Shown here: positions 36,001 through 44,840 of the stretch, in pieces
How positions within the stretch are numbered: position 1 is the first letter of the stretch
How the letters are laid out: each line of letters begins with the position of its first letter
From: a virus
Reading direction: 5' to 3' (one strand)
Length of the DNA: 50,115 bases
Virus record (IMG/VR): IMGVR_UViG_3300034283_002057
Span: 1-50,115 of that record
Notes under the pieces: model-generated
What the model saw: the letters and a program-made list of their open reading frames with translations, nothing else
What the model was told of the DNA's origin: nothing
Database searches by the model: none
Made by a program: the position numbers and the translations under genes

Positions 36001-39000
36001 ATATTCCAGTTGCAAAGTCCAATGAAGTTGATGGATCAAAAGTCTTCATGAATATTTCACTCTCTTCACAATTTGCTTCAAAATCTAACTTATTTCTAAA
36101 CTGAGAGTTTATTCCAAAATAATTTGCAATTTTTACTGATTGACTAACTGGAGAATAATCTAGATCTGGAGGTATATTTGTAACATCTAAATCAGTATAA
36201 AAACACTCATTGAATGAAATTATTTCTATGTCTCCAGAAATAGAAACATCTGGATAGAATCTAAGAGTAAAGTTGGTCGAATCAACACTTGCTCCAAAAG
36301 TTCCTATTCCACTATTACTTCCAATTGATAAAAATGGATACTGTAATGTAGATACATTTGTACCATCATAAACGGTCATTACTTGATGTAAAGCAGTGGT
36401 TTTTCCTAAACCAACTCTTATAACAGATTTTACTGAAGTGAATAATGTCTTATCTAAAATAATTACACTAGTAGAACCAGAAGAAACATTATTATAATTA
36501 GATTCAAAAACAACTGTTCTTTCATTAGTGTTTATTTGTCCAGGAAGTTTAAATCTATAAAAATCTCCACCCAACGCTGTTGTCCCAAATCCAACATTCT
36601 TGGATCTTACAATTATATTTTCAGACTCTGTATTTGTATAATTTAATGATAAGATTCCCCCAGATAAGGAAGCACCGAATGATCCTATAGCACGATAACT
36701 CTCGCCTTCTTCACCATCAAAATAATATTCGGCAATGTAAGTATCGGATCCATCATGGGTCAAATAAATCTCAACATAATTCATGATAGAACTATCATTA
36801 TTCAATATATGAATATTTGAATAAACTGATGAATATTTTGTGGAATCTAAATTAATAATGGATGTAGTTATCCCACTAGAAACAATTCTGTTTTGAGATA
36901 TTAAATCTACACAATTTAAACTTTGGGTAGATCCAATTGCAGACTTACTAGTAAATGTATCTTGCAATATTTTGATATCAAAAGAAGAATCAAAAGGATC
37001 TTCTGGTACAAATTTTAGGTAAAATGCGCCTCCTTCATCCACATACCCTTCAATATTTGCTAGGAATGAATCTGGATTGAAAATTGTAGATCCATAACCT
37101 GTTGTACCTGTAGAAAATTCTCCTTTATACAATGTAAATATATTTTCATTATTATTGATAGTTACTATTTCACTAAATTGAGTTTCATTATTCAATATAT
37201 TTTTTACTTGTAATAAAAATTTATTGTATCCATTTGAAGAAACTATTGGAAGAATATTGGAAACATTTTCTCTTTCATCATCACTACTGGAAAATTGTGA
37301 ACTAATATCATCAATTTTTAAAACTCTATTTGTTTTGCATAAAACATAGTCTGAAAGACGAATGTTATCAAACTTTATAAACTTAGATTTATTGTCAATA
37401 GTATCTACATCAACTACAAGATCAAAATTATTAATAGTATCTACTCTATTATCTTCAACAAACATATTAATCAGAGATAATGTAGATTCTGTAGTTCCTA
37501 TTCCAGATTGGACATTTTGCTCAATTTGAGTGTCTGCAAAGTTTTTAGTACCACTAGTATGGAGTAGATTATTTACAGGAGTTACTATTTCTTCCCATGT
37601 TTTACTACTCTTCACTGTATATGATAGATTTTGATAGTAATCATTATCTGGTGTTACCTGTGTGTTTTCACTTAGTTTTCCAGTATCATTTTCCCATCCA
37701 AAATTTTGAAGATTGAAGTACCCAATGCTGTATATTCCATTTGCACTCTTAATAACGTCAATCTTTGCCTCACTAAATGATTGTAGACCTCTTATCCTTT
37801 CATTTGGAGAAAGTTTATAATTTCCGGAGACTCTTACACTGTTTTCGTCACAATCAGTTACAACTAAATCTCTAGTTATAAAACCAAGTCCATTGTCAGA
37901 AGACAAAGTTTCTCCTATTGAAAATGGTAAAAACTTTTGAGTAACTTCAAATTCTGGATAACTGTTATAATTTGTTATAGATGCATATGACTCTTGAATA
38001 GTTTTTGCTATACCAGGATTGGTAGTTAGTCCAGAAACACTAAATTCTAATCTGTCTGGGTTTAATCCAAAGTAATTTATTACTGTAAAAAATCTATATC
38101 CATAATCTGAAGAATTAAATCCATCACCAGATGAATCCGCCTTTTCAATTCCCTCCACAAATATTCTGTCACCAACTGCAAAGGGAGCAGAAGTGAATCC
38201 TGCTATGGGAGTAGTTAAAATGCAAGTGACTATGCCGGATGAAGAAGATTGGACTCTTTGTATTGAAGTTGAATTTGAATTGTTGATTGCTCTAATTGTA
38301 ACTGGTTTAATTGGGAGACCTTTGGGTTCTACTTCAATTTTTACTTCACCGATTGAAGATCCAGTTAAACTTGCCTTTAAAAATCCAGATTCAATCAATT
38401 CACCAGTGTCAGAGTCTATTAATATTAAATCTGGCGCTGAAGTATAATTTTGTCCACCATTTAAGATAGTTATAGAATCAATACTATTTGAAGAAGAAAT
38501 ATAAACGGATTGTGGAATATTTGCAGTTGGTCTTAAAGTTTTATCTGAAGCATATTCAAATCCCTCATTTACGATTCTACTCTGCGTAATCTTACCAATA
38601 GTTTCAGATGATGGAATAATGAATGCACCTTCACCATTTGTAGAATTAGATCCTGCAAAACGAGGAAGTGATTTATAATCATATCCACCAGAAATAAGAT
38701 TTACCTTATTAATTCCTCCGGTTGCTGTAGTGGAACTAGTGGTGTATTCTAATACATTACAATCATTTTTCCGATAAGAAAGTCTTTCTGGAATATTCTT
38801 TAAAGAAACTGTAAAAGTAGTAGTTGCTATTCCAATTATATTATACTCTGCTTTATACTTACTATCTACAAATATTATTTCGGAGTAATTGGAAACATCA
38901 GAATCTGCAGTACTAATATATCCAGACTTTTCTAGATTATAATAGAGTTTTTCTGGAACAGAATCTGTGTAATTGATAGTTAATGTGGCATTTGTGGATA

Positions 39001-42000
39001 CACCTACAGTGCCAACTCCAGAAATTGAAAGTGATTCGGTAGTTGCAATTGAAACAAATTCCTTATTAAAATCTTGATCATAATAAATTTTGAAATTGTA
39101 ACCAGACAAGGAAGAATCTGATAAGTCAAATACAAGATTATTATTTTTAATTGATTCAATTTGAGGATTAACTAAACTAATATTTTGTGTTCCAATTCCT
39201 GTACTTAATATGTTGAGGAATGTTGGATTGTTTGAAATAGAATCTAAATATGTATCACATAATTTTATATTATTACTATCTACTTTATAAACATAGTAAT
39301 TTCCAGTAACAATACCTGCAGGTATAGAATCCGCTTCATATAAGATTTTATCTCCGGTTATAAGATTATGAGAATTTATTGTAATTTGATTAGTTATTGT
39401 ATTAATTCCAGAAGAACTAAAAGATGTTGGATTAATAACTAAACTATTTGTATAAGAATTAAATTTAACTCTAATAGCAGTAGAAGTTCCTATTCCTACA
39501 GATAAATCTGGATTCACATTTAATGTTACTTTATCACCAACTGATAAATTGTGAGATGTTGAAACAGAAACTACTGTGTTTATTTTATTAACATCTGCAG
39601 TAACTTGAGTAAAGTTTGATTCTATTGAGTATCTGTAATCATCATTTGCAGACGACCAACTGGTATTTCTAAAAAATAATCCATTAGTATTTGTCGTTAG
39701 TCCAACATTAGTTACTATACCAATATAATCTTTAGATTTGTTAATTGCATACAATGTTTCAGAATTACCACTTAAAATATTGAAAGAAGCACTCGTAGAA
39801 GTATTTGAAACTGCAATAGGATCGCCACCAGTTGGTTTTCTGAAGATTACTTGCTGACCAGTAACAAATGGGTGATTTGGTATAAAAATACTTTGAGTTG
39901 GAATAAAAGTATTATATGTTGTTATTCCAATATTATAGGTTACATTTATACCTATTCCAACTGTTGTACCAATTCCTACCGATTTTGTGGGGTTATAATA
40001 TACTATATTATTTACTTTTGACTCAAAATAATCTGAAGAATTATTTACGGTAAATGAATCTGGGAGGAAGTAAACTGGAGTTGTCTGAGTATGTATTCCA
40101 CCACTTACATTTCTACTTACTCTAACCACACCAAAATTATTGTAGATATTGAGAACTGAAAAAATTTCATTATCAATTTTAAAACTACTTCCAACTGCAA
40201 CATTTTGTGGTATTGATGTTAAATAAACATCAGTTACTATTCCTGTAGAAGCATACGCCGGAATTTGCTTATCTAGTATTGTGGAATAGGTTGTTAATCC
40301 AATTTGATATGCCCCATTAAGATTGGAAACTTGATCAGATAATCCAGAGATATTGATATTGTCTCTATTTAAAAATTCATGGTATGGTGCAATATAAACT
40401 CTAACAGTATTTCCATTCACCCAAGTAATAAGAGAATCATTATATGATTGAATAGTAGTATTAATATCATTTATTTGTTTACCTTTTATTTCTGATACTT
40501 TTGCAAATATTCCAATACCTTCAGTATCACTTTCGTCAAATGTTATTTGATCGTTTACTTTGTAATTAGACCCAGAATTTACAACCTCTAAAGCAGAAAC
40601 ACTACCGGAAGACACTGATTCAATCAGTGTCTTTTGTTCTATAATTTCATTTGATTCTACAATAAAATCATTGTCTGCATATTCCTCATTTACCTTGTAG
40701 GGGAACGTATTTCTAATTAGTGAAGAATTATTAAAATCGAATGATTGATCTAAAGATAAATTTTCTTCAATATATGGTGATCTGTATTCATTACCAATAA
40801 AATACGGAAACTTTCCAACAATATTTCCATTGTCATTAGTCTTAACTGTTGCAAAATATGCATAAATTCCCTCTGGAAAATCTTTAGTTTTTCCAAATCT
40901 TCCGTTATATTGATCCAAATCTCCACTATTTGTAAACTCATAATCTTCTACAAAATAACCAAAAGGAAAACTTGAAGTAGATGGTCGATTTTCAATATTT
41001 GCTTGAGAATAACCAGGTTCTAATTTTTTAACAAGTCTAGTATCATTGGGATCTGAATACCCATAAGATCCATAAATTGGATTTCCATCATATGCCCATC
41101 CAATAATATCGGAGTGAGTTGTAGTTGCTCCATTGTCTTTAATATTATTTTTTATATTTCCAGAATAACCAACAATAGCATATTCTAAATTATTGTCAGT
41201 TTCAACTAGTATTTCTGTCGCTGGATCTCTATAATTTCCACTTTGAATTCCATACTTATATGAGTTATTCAGAGTTAAAGACCTTACACTAGATTCAAAT
41301 ACTGCATTTTTGCCTGCAGAAATAGCAAAAACTACTGTATCTGTACTGGTATATCCTGCTCCTGGATTAACAACAACAACATCTACTATTTTATTATCGG
41401 AAACTATTGGTCTAAGATTTGCCCCAATACCACTACCAGATACAACTAAATCTGGTGTAGAATAGTAATCTTGCCCACCATATAATACTGATACATCAAC
41501 TATTCTACCATTTTCAATCAGTGGTTTAAATTGTGATTCTTTTCCATTCTTTACAACAACTTGAGGTCTCTGATGTGTATTTAAGATCAAAGATCCATAA
41601 TCAGATCCTTTTTCATAGGTATAAACTTGATCAATATTTCCTCTAATTATTGGAGTTGTAACAATAGATCCTCTAACTTGAGTACTTCCCAATCCAACAG
41701 ATGTATATTCAACCGATAGCACAATATCAGGATAATTAAAAATTTGATATCCAGATCCAGTCGTTGAAAACTTCACATAATTTTTTCTTTCGTAATTGGA
41801 AGTATCTGTCCCGTTAATTCCAGCATAACAAAGTCTAAACTTGTTAGAATCTAATTTTAATACTTGATACCTTGCTGAAGTTGATAGTCCAGATATAGCA
41901 GTAGTTTCATAACTGTAAGTTACAATCTCTCCATTTGAAAATCCATGATTTTCAAATTCTATCGTATGGTTATAAGTAGATATTCCAATTGGTTTTACTC

Positions 42001-44839
42001 TTAACTTTCTATTTGTGTACCCATTTCCACTATTGATTACTTTTATTTCGGATAATTTATTCTTTACCTCAGTTTTAAACTTTTGAATTCCAACATTTCC
42101 AATTGTGGTAAATCCAACAGTATTAATCCCCGCAGAATAATCCGATAAACTTTGGTAAATTTCAATAGTTCTATCATTAATTATTTTAGAATAATAAGTT
42201 GCACCATTTATAAGTGTTTTGGATTGATCTAAGTTTGATCCCCCAAAAGTTCCAATTCCTATTGGACTGAAGTTATTGCTATTATAAACAATAGGTTGAC
42301 CATTTATTAGATTATGATTTTTTGTGAATGCAATTCTTTCATTAACAAAATCTAGACCACCACCATTAGAAAGAGGTCTAGCATCAAATTCAATTTCTCT
42401 AACGTATTTTTCTATAATTGGTTGGAAACTTGCACCAGAACCATTACCTCCAGTAAGTGCTACAGAAACAATAACGTCTACATCAAAGTCTTGAGGATCT
42501 ACAAATATTTTTTCAACAGATCCTTTAACTACAGGTTGTATAAGAGCATTGCCAGTTGATAAACTTAATGATGGTGGATTTATAACATCATATCCACTTC
42601 CACCATTGAGTACATTGACATTATCTAAAGGACCATAGTAAACTTTATCTTGAGTTTTATAATTGTATATTTCAACACCATTTTTTAATAATCCAATAGG
42701 ACCTGGAACAGTTTCATATATTTTATTATCACCAATTGTCTGATTTAACTTAAATTTTCTAAGAAGTTTTTGTGGAGAAATTGTCTTAGATCTTTGAGAA
42801 TATAATACAAACCTATGAATTCCCGATACGATTCCATTTGAGAATTGTCCAAAAGTGACATAACCATTGGATCCAATAGTAGAGTTGCTCAGATATAACC
42901 TAATTCTTGTATTATTAATGTTCGAATCCGAATTAGTTAATACCTCAACATAGTAAGGTCCTTCTACTAAACCTTCTATGGTATTTGTATTTTGGGTATA
43001 ATAGTATACTTTGTCTCCAGTTATGAATGAAACAGGATTTTTTATTCCGAAAGAAATTTGACTATAAGATCCATTGTTTTCCTCTTCCAAACTAGTCGCA
43101 GTGTATTCAAAAACATTAGTTTGTATTGGATATGCTGGAATAGAATTGGAAGCAATATACAAACTGTCGGAATTTTCATCATAAAGATTTTGTACATCAG
43201 AAGTTATTTTATTATTTCCAAACTGAATTGGTACAATCGTAGATGATGCTTTTTTAACTTTTCTTCTAATATCGTAGTTTACATCAGAATTTAAGGAAGA
43301 AGTACTTACATTAATTGTTATTTCATTTCCAGAAATTGATATGACATTTACATTTTCAAAACCAGAAATTACAGTCTCACTATTTCGCAGTAAAACTTCA
43401 ATTGAATCTCCAACTGCCAAACTTGTGTTGTCTATAGAAGATTTTGTTGTAAGAGTACTAGAAACAAAAGAATCTATTTGATATCTAGAACTGGTATTAT
43501 AAATCCATGTATTTGCAAAAATTTTATCTATTTCCCCACCTTTGGATATAATTTTTCCAAGATTTTGTGGATATATCTCTTCTCCCTCTAAGAAATTGTA
43601 TGAATTTGAATTTATAACTATATTAGATAAAACTCCAGTAATTATAAACTCTACCTTTTTAGTTGTGTCTCCGTCTTCATATCCATAATAAGTATCATTA
43701 GATATAATTTTAGAAGTCTTGCTAATATTAATTGATTGATTAGAATCTATGTAACATCCTAAAAATTGATTAATAGTTTTTTCGGAATAAAATATTTCAT
43801 TCTCATTATAAAAAATACTTCCAGATTCTGCAAATCCTACTGTAGAATCTACAGTAATTATTGTACCAACATTATTTAAAGTAACATCTTCAACTACTTT
43901 AGTATTTGGTGTTATAGAAAAAGTGCCTGTAATATTTGGATAAGTGTCATCATATCCAATAAAAAAGTTTAGTTTGTAATATGTCTTTCCCTTTCTAGTG
44001 ATTGTTTCTACTTCAGAGACTGATGCAGTAGTATTTTCATCAGTAGATTTTTTAATTGTCTGACCAGATAACTTAGTAGGGTCACCAGAAATTACATCAA
44101 CTATGGCAACATTTCTTCTTATAAATTTGGCATCAGATGGTTTAATTAAAAATTGCTCCAAGTCTACTACAGTTGGAGTTTCGCCAAACAAAACATTAAA
44201 TAAAATTCTGAAGGATTCTGCAGTTCCTTTTGATTCGTAAAGAGTTCTTGCCTCTTTTATAAAATTTCCAACATTTAAATTTGAAGTAAAATCTAGACCT
44301 TCAAGACCTGGAGTTAAACTAAATTTAATTTTTTTATAAAATTCCTGTAAAAATAATGAACTAAGATTTTCAATAACCGTACCTGCAGAGTGAGATGCAG
44401 CCGAAGATTCGGTAAAAACTAATTCTTGATATTCCAAATCTTTGTGATAATTTGTAATACCACTAAAACCACGAACACACCCAGTGAATGTATTTGTTGT
44501 AATTCCAGTATATGTAATTATTTCATCATCAATTTTTAACAGTCCATAAGAAGAAGGAAATCCTTTAGTTGATGTGACAGTAACAATTCCAGAAGATGCG
44601 GAAATATGAGTTGTTAATCCTGTAGATCCTACAATAACTTCAGGAATAAGACTATCGAGGTTTATATATTGATCTAAATTCTCAGCAATATCTACCGGAC
44701 CACCTTGATACTCTTGAGAAATATAATACTGCTTTAAAAATTCAGATGCCTTTGGATTTTCATCTAAAACAAATTCTGGTAATTGACTATCAATTATTTG
44801 CTGTACTTTTACTCTTGACTCGAAACCATTTTGTACCAT
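33080..44839 (-). CDS. 7: giant gp7-like baseplate wedge protein (3919 residues)
   Basis: The largest gene in the window, 11.76 kb. Residues about 20-60 and 195-330 resemble the C-terminal part of T4 gp7: Y201-E-S-K-G-T-A-E-S-F-R-I-L-F-N-V-L-F against T4 Y-S-T-K-G-I-E-A-S-Y-K-F-L-F-K-V-L-Y, then L-S-G-Q-T-I and a K-T-Y-Y-K-L-N strand. T4 gp7 is 1032 residues. The remainder is a beta-rich chain with GY repeats (near 750, 940, 1120-1165, 1420, 2055, 2130, 3380), E-N-E-I-x-x-Y/R-G-x-x-G units, and a YHYH-type domain at about 1235-1390 (IIGWAYDGNPIYGSYGY, LDQYNGRF, FPEGIYAYFAT, FPYFIGNEYR). Residues about 3530-3660 resemble T4 gp10. It is 1 base from gp6, as gp7 is next to gp6 in T4. Confidence 0.88.
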   Translation of the reverse strand: MVQNGFESRVKVQQIIDSQLPEFVLDENPKASEFLKQYYISQEYQGGPVDIAENLDQYINLDSLIPEVIVGSTGLTTHISASSGIVTVTSTKGFPSSYGLLKIDDEIITYTGITTNTFTGCVRGFSGITNYHKDLEYQELVFTESSAASHSAGTVIENLSSLFLQEFYKKIKFSLTPGLEGLDFTSNLNVGNFIKEARTLYESKGTAESFRILFNVLFGETPTVVDLEQFLIKPSDAKFIRRNVAIVDVISGDPTKLSGQTIKKSTDENTTASVSEVETITRKGKTYYKLNFFIGYDDTYPNITGTFSITPNTKVVEDVTLNNVGTIITVDSTVGFAESGSIFYNENEIFYSEKTINQFLGCYIDSNQSINISKTSKIISNDTYYGYEDGDTTKKVEFIITGVLSNIVINSNSYNFLEGEEIYPQNLGKIISKGGEIDKIFANTWIYNTSSRYQIDSFVSSTLTTKSSIDNTSLAVGDSIEVLLRNSETVISGFENVNVISISGNEITINVSTSSLNSDVNYDIRRKVKKASSTIVPIQFGNNKITSDVQNLYDENSDSLYIASNSIPAYPIQTNVFEYTATSLEEENNGSYSQISFGIKNPVSFITGDKVYYYTQNTNTIEGLVEGPYYVEVLTNSDSNINNTRIRLYLSNSTIGSNGYVTFGQFSNGIVSGIHRFVLYSQRSKTISPQKLLRKFKLNQTIGDNKIYETVPGPIGLLKNGVEIYNYKTQDKVYYGPLDNVNVLNGGSGYDVINPPSLSLSTGNALIQPVVKGSVEKIFVDPQDFDVDVIVSVALTGGNGSGASFQPIIEKYVREIEFDARPLSNGGGLDFVNERIAFTKNHNLINGQPIVYNSNNFSPIGIGTFGGSNLDQSKTLINGATYYSKIINDRTIEIYQSLSDYSAGINTVGFTTIGNVGIQKFKTEVKNKLSEIKVINSGNGYTNRKLRVKPIGISTYNHTIEFENHGFSNGEIVTYSYETTAISGLSTSARYQVLKLDSNKFRLCYAGINGTDTSNYERKNYVKFSTTGSGYQIFNYPDIVLSVEYTSVGLGSTQVRGSIVTTPIIRGNIDQVYTYEKGSDYGSLILNTHQRPQVVVKNGKESQFKPLIENGRIVDVSVLYGGQDYYSTPDLVVSGSGIGANLRPIVSDNKIVDVVVVNPGAGYTSTDTVVFAISAGKNAVFESSVRSLTLNNSYKYGIQSGNYRDPATEILVETDNNLEYAIVGYSGNIKNNIKDNGATTTHSDIIGWAYDGNPIYGSYGYSDPNDTRLVKKLEPGYSQANIENRPSTSSFPFGYFVEDYEFTNSGDLDQYNGRFGKTKDFPEGIYAYFATVKTNDNGNIVGKFPYFIGNEYRSPYIEENLSLDQSFDFNNSSLIRNTFPYKVNEEYADNDFIVESNEIIEQKTLIESVSSGSVSALEVVNSGSNYKVNDQITFDESDTEGIGIFAKVSEIKGKQINDINTTIQSYNDSLITWVNGNTVRVYIAPYHEFLNRDNINISGLSDQVSNLNGAYQIGLTTYSTILDKQIPAYASTGIVTDVYLTSIPQNVAVGSSFKIDNEIFSVLNIYNNFGVVRVSRNVSGGIHTQTTPVYFLPDSFTVNNSSDYFESKVNNIVYYNPTKSVGIGTTVGIGINVTYNIGITTYNTFIPTQSIFIPNHPFVTGQQVIFRKPTGGDPIAVSNTSTSASFNILSGNSETLYAINKSKDYIGIVTNVGLTTNTNGLFFRNTSWSSANDDYRYSIESNFTQVTADVNKINTVVSVSTSHNLSVGDKVTLNVNPDLSVGIGTSTAIRVKFNSYTNSLVINPTSFSSSGINTITNQITINSHNLITGDKILYEADSIPAGIVTGNYYVYKVDSNNIKLCDTYLDSISNNPTFLNILSTGIGTQNISLVNPQIESIKNNNLVFDLSDSSLSGYNFKIYYDQDFNKEFVSIATTESLSISGVGTVGVSTNATLTINYTDSVPEKLYYNLEKSGYISTADSDVSNYSEIIFVDSKYKAEYNIIGIATTTFTVSLKNIPERLSYRKNDCNVLEYTTSSTTATGGINKVNLISGGYDYKSLPRFAGSNSTNGEGAFIIPSSETIGKITQSRIVNEGFEYASDKTLRPTANIPQSVYISSSNSIDSITILNGGQNYTSAPDLILIDSDTGELIESGFLKASLTGSSIGEVKIEVEPKGLPIKPVTIRAINNSNSTSIQRVQSSSSGIVTCILTTPIAGFTSAPFAVGDRIFVEGIEKADSSGDGFNSSDYGYRFFTVINYFGLNPDRLEFSVSGLTTNPGIAKTIQESYASITNYNSYPEFEVTQKFLPFSIGETLSSDNGLGFITRDLVVTDCDENSVRVSGNYKLSPNERIRGLQSFSEAKIDVIKSANGIYSIGYFNLQNFGWENDTGKLSENTQVTPDNDYYQNLSYTVKSSKTWEEIVTPVNNLLHTSGTKNFADTQIEQNVQSGIGTTESTLSLINMFVEDNRVDTINNFDLVVDVDTIDNKSKFIKFDNIRLSDYVLCKTNRVLKIDDISSQFSSSDDERENVSNILPIVSSNGYNKFLLQVKNILNNETQFSEIVTINNNENIFTLYKGEFSTGTTGYGSTIFNPDSFLANIEGYVDEGGAFYLKFVPEDPFDSSFDIKILQDTFTSKSAIGSTQSLNCVDLISQNRIVSSGITTSIINLDSTKYSSVYSNIHILNNDSSIMNYVEIYLTHDGSDTYIAEYYFDGEEGESYRAIGSFGASLSGGILSLNYTNTESENIIVRSKNVGFGTTALGGDFYRFKLPGQINTNERTVVFESNYNNVSSGSTSVIILDKTLFTSVKSVIRVGLGKTTALHQVMTVYDGTNVSTLQYPFLSIGSNSGIGTFGASVDSTNFTLRFYPDVSISGDIEIISFNECFYTDLDVTNIPPDLDYSPVSQSVKIANYFGINSQFRNKLDFEANCEESEIFMKTFDPSTSLDFATGICTITNHFFNTGEKLIYRPKSTFIGIGTSPIGIGATENYVGVVTTLLPEVVYAIRETKDTIKIATKKEYAEQGIGVTFTSLGLGNAHELEMFKKNEKSLITINNLAQYPISYSYVTHTLSNNGGQISVASTIFALSGISSINPTDLLKIDDEYVGVKNVGLGTTSVGPITFTGNIPLVEVTRGFVGSTAGIHTDTSIVRVYRGSYNISGNKIYFTQPPRGNQLDLIGPDENALPRERATFSGRVFLRQDYTSNQIYDDISENFTGIGQTFILTSQGINTVGLGTSGGNGIVFINSIFQSPTTLNNSSNNYVITENIVTGITSITFTGIRSDTGPYTSDYDINMNQLPRGGIIVSLGSTSGLGYAPLVGASVTAVVSGGSIVSVGLGTQDIIGSGYRGNVSVAVTESGHSGSAATITAIVGAGGTLSFNIVGGGSGYSNPTINVSSPSYENLPVIGVSRLSVGTTTDTGTGLLLNVEVGASSTTGIGSTYFEVTDFKITRNGYGFRRGDVFKPVGLVTDARLASPISEFELTVLDTFTDSFAAWQFGELDYIDSIKNYQDSVRTRFPLFYKSELLSFEVDENLPDSQSVNLNNVLLIFVNGILQEPGSSYQFNGGTSFIFTVPPKPEDNIAIFFYRGTRGIDSIQEDIAETIKVGDTVQVFSNNSNINNTITQDKRIVYDITGSDKVETNLYVSQGIDSTNEKPLYWTKQKVDLLINGDIVSKSRDSIESQIYPTANIIGDFNDSITQIFVDDISLFDYENEYPSTLPIGFNAIVFTNTNVGIATTDFSTQYEILTGVNDIKGSSASIVGIATTTGIGVPLALKFTLNPSPPDLQVGYPVYISNTNVGSGVTSIDSSNSNIVAISTSYLNNIYKVHAFNSTTGIITCNIASNTSIVGIATTGTLNYPVGRMSWGRLSGFSRSSSPVSIAVTGYTSSIGISSEGYNAGLSTYPVIQRRGFGLRNNGSLVKKDKVVT

Positions 44840-44840
44840 A

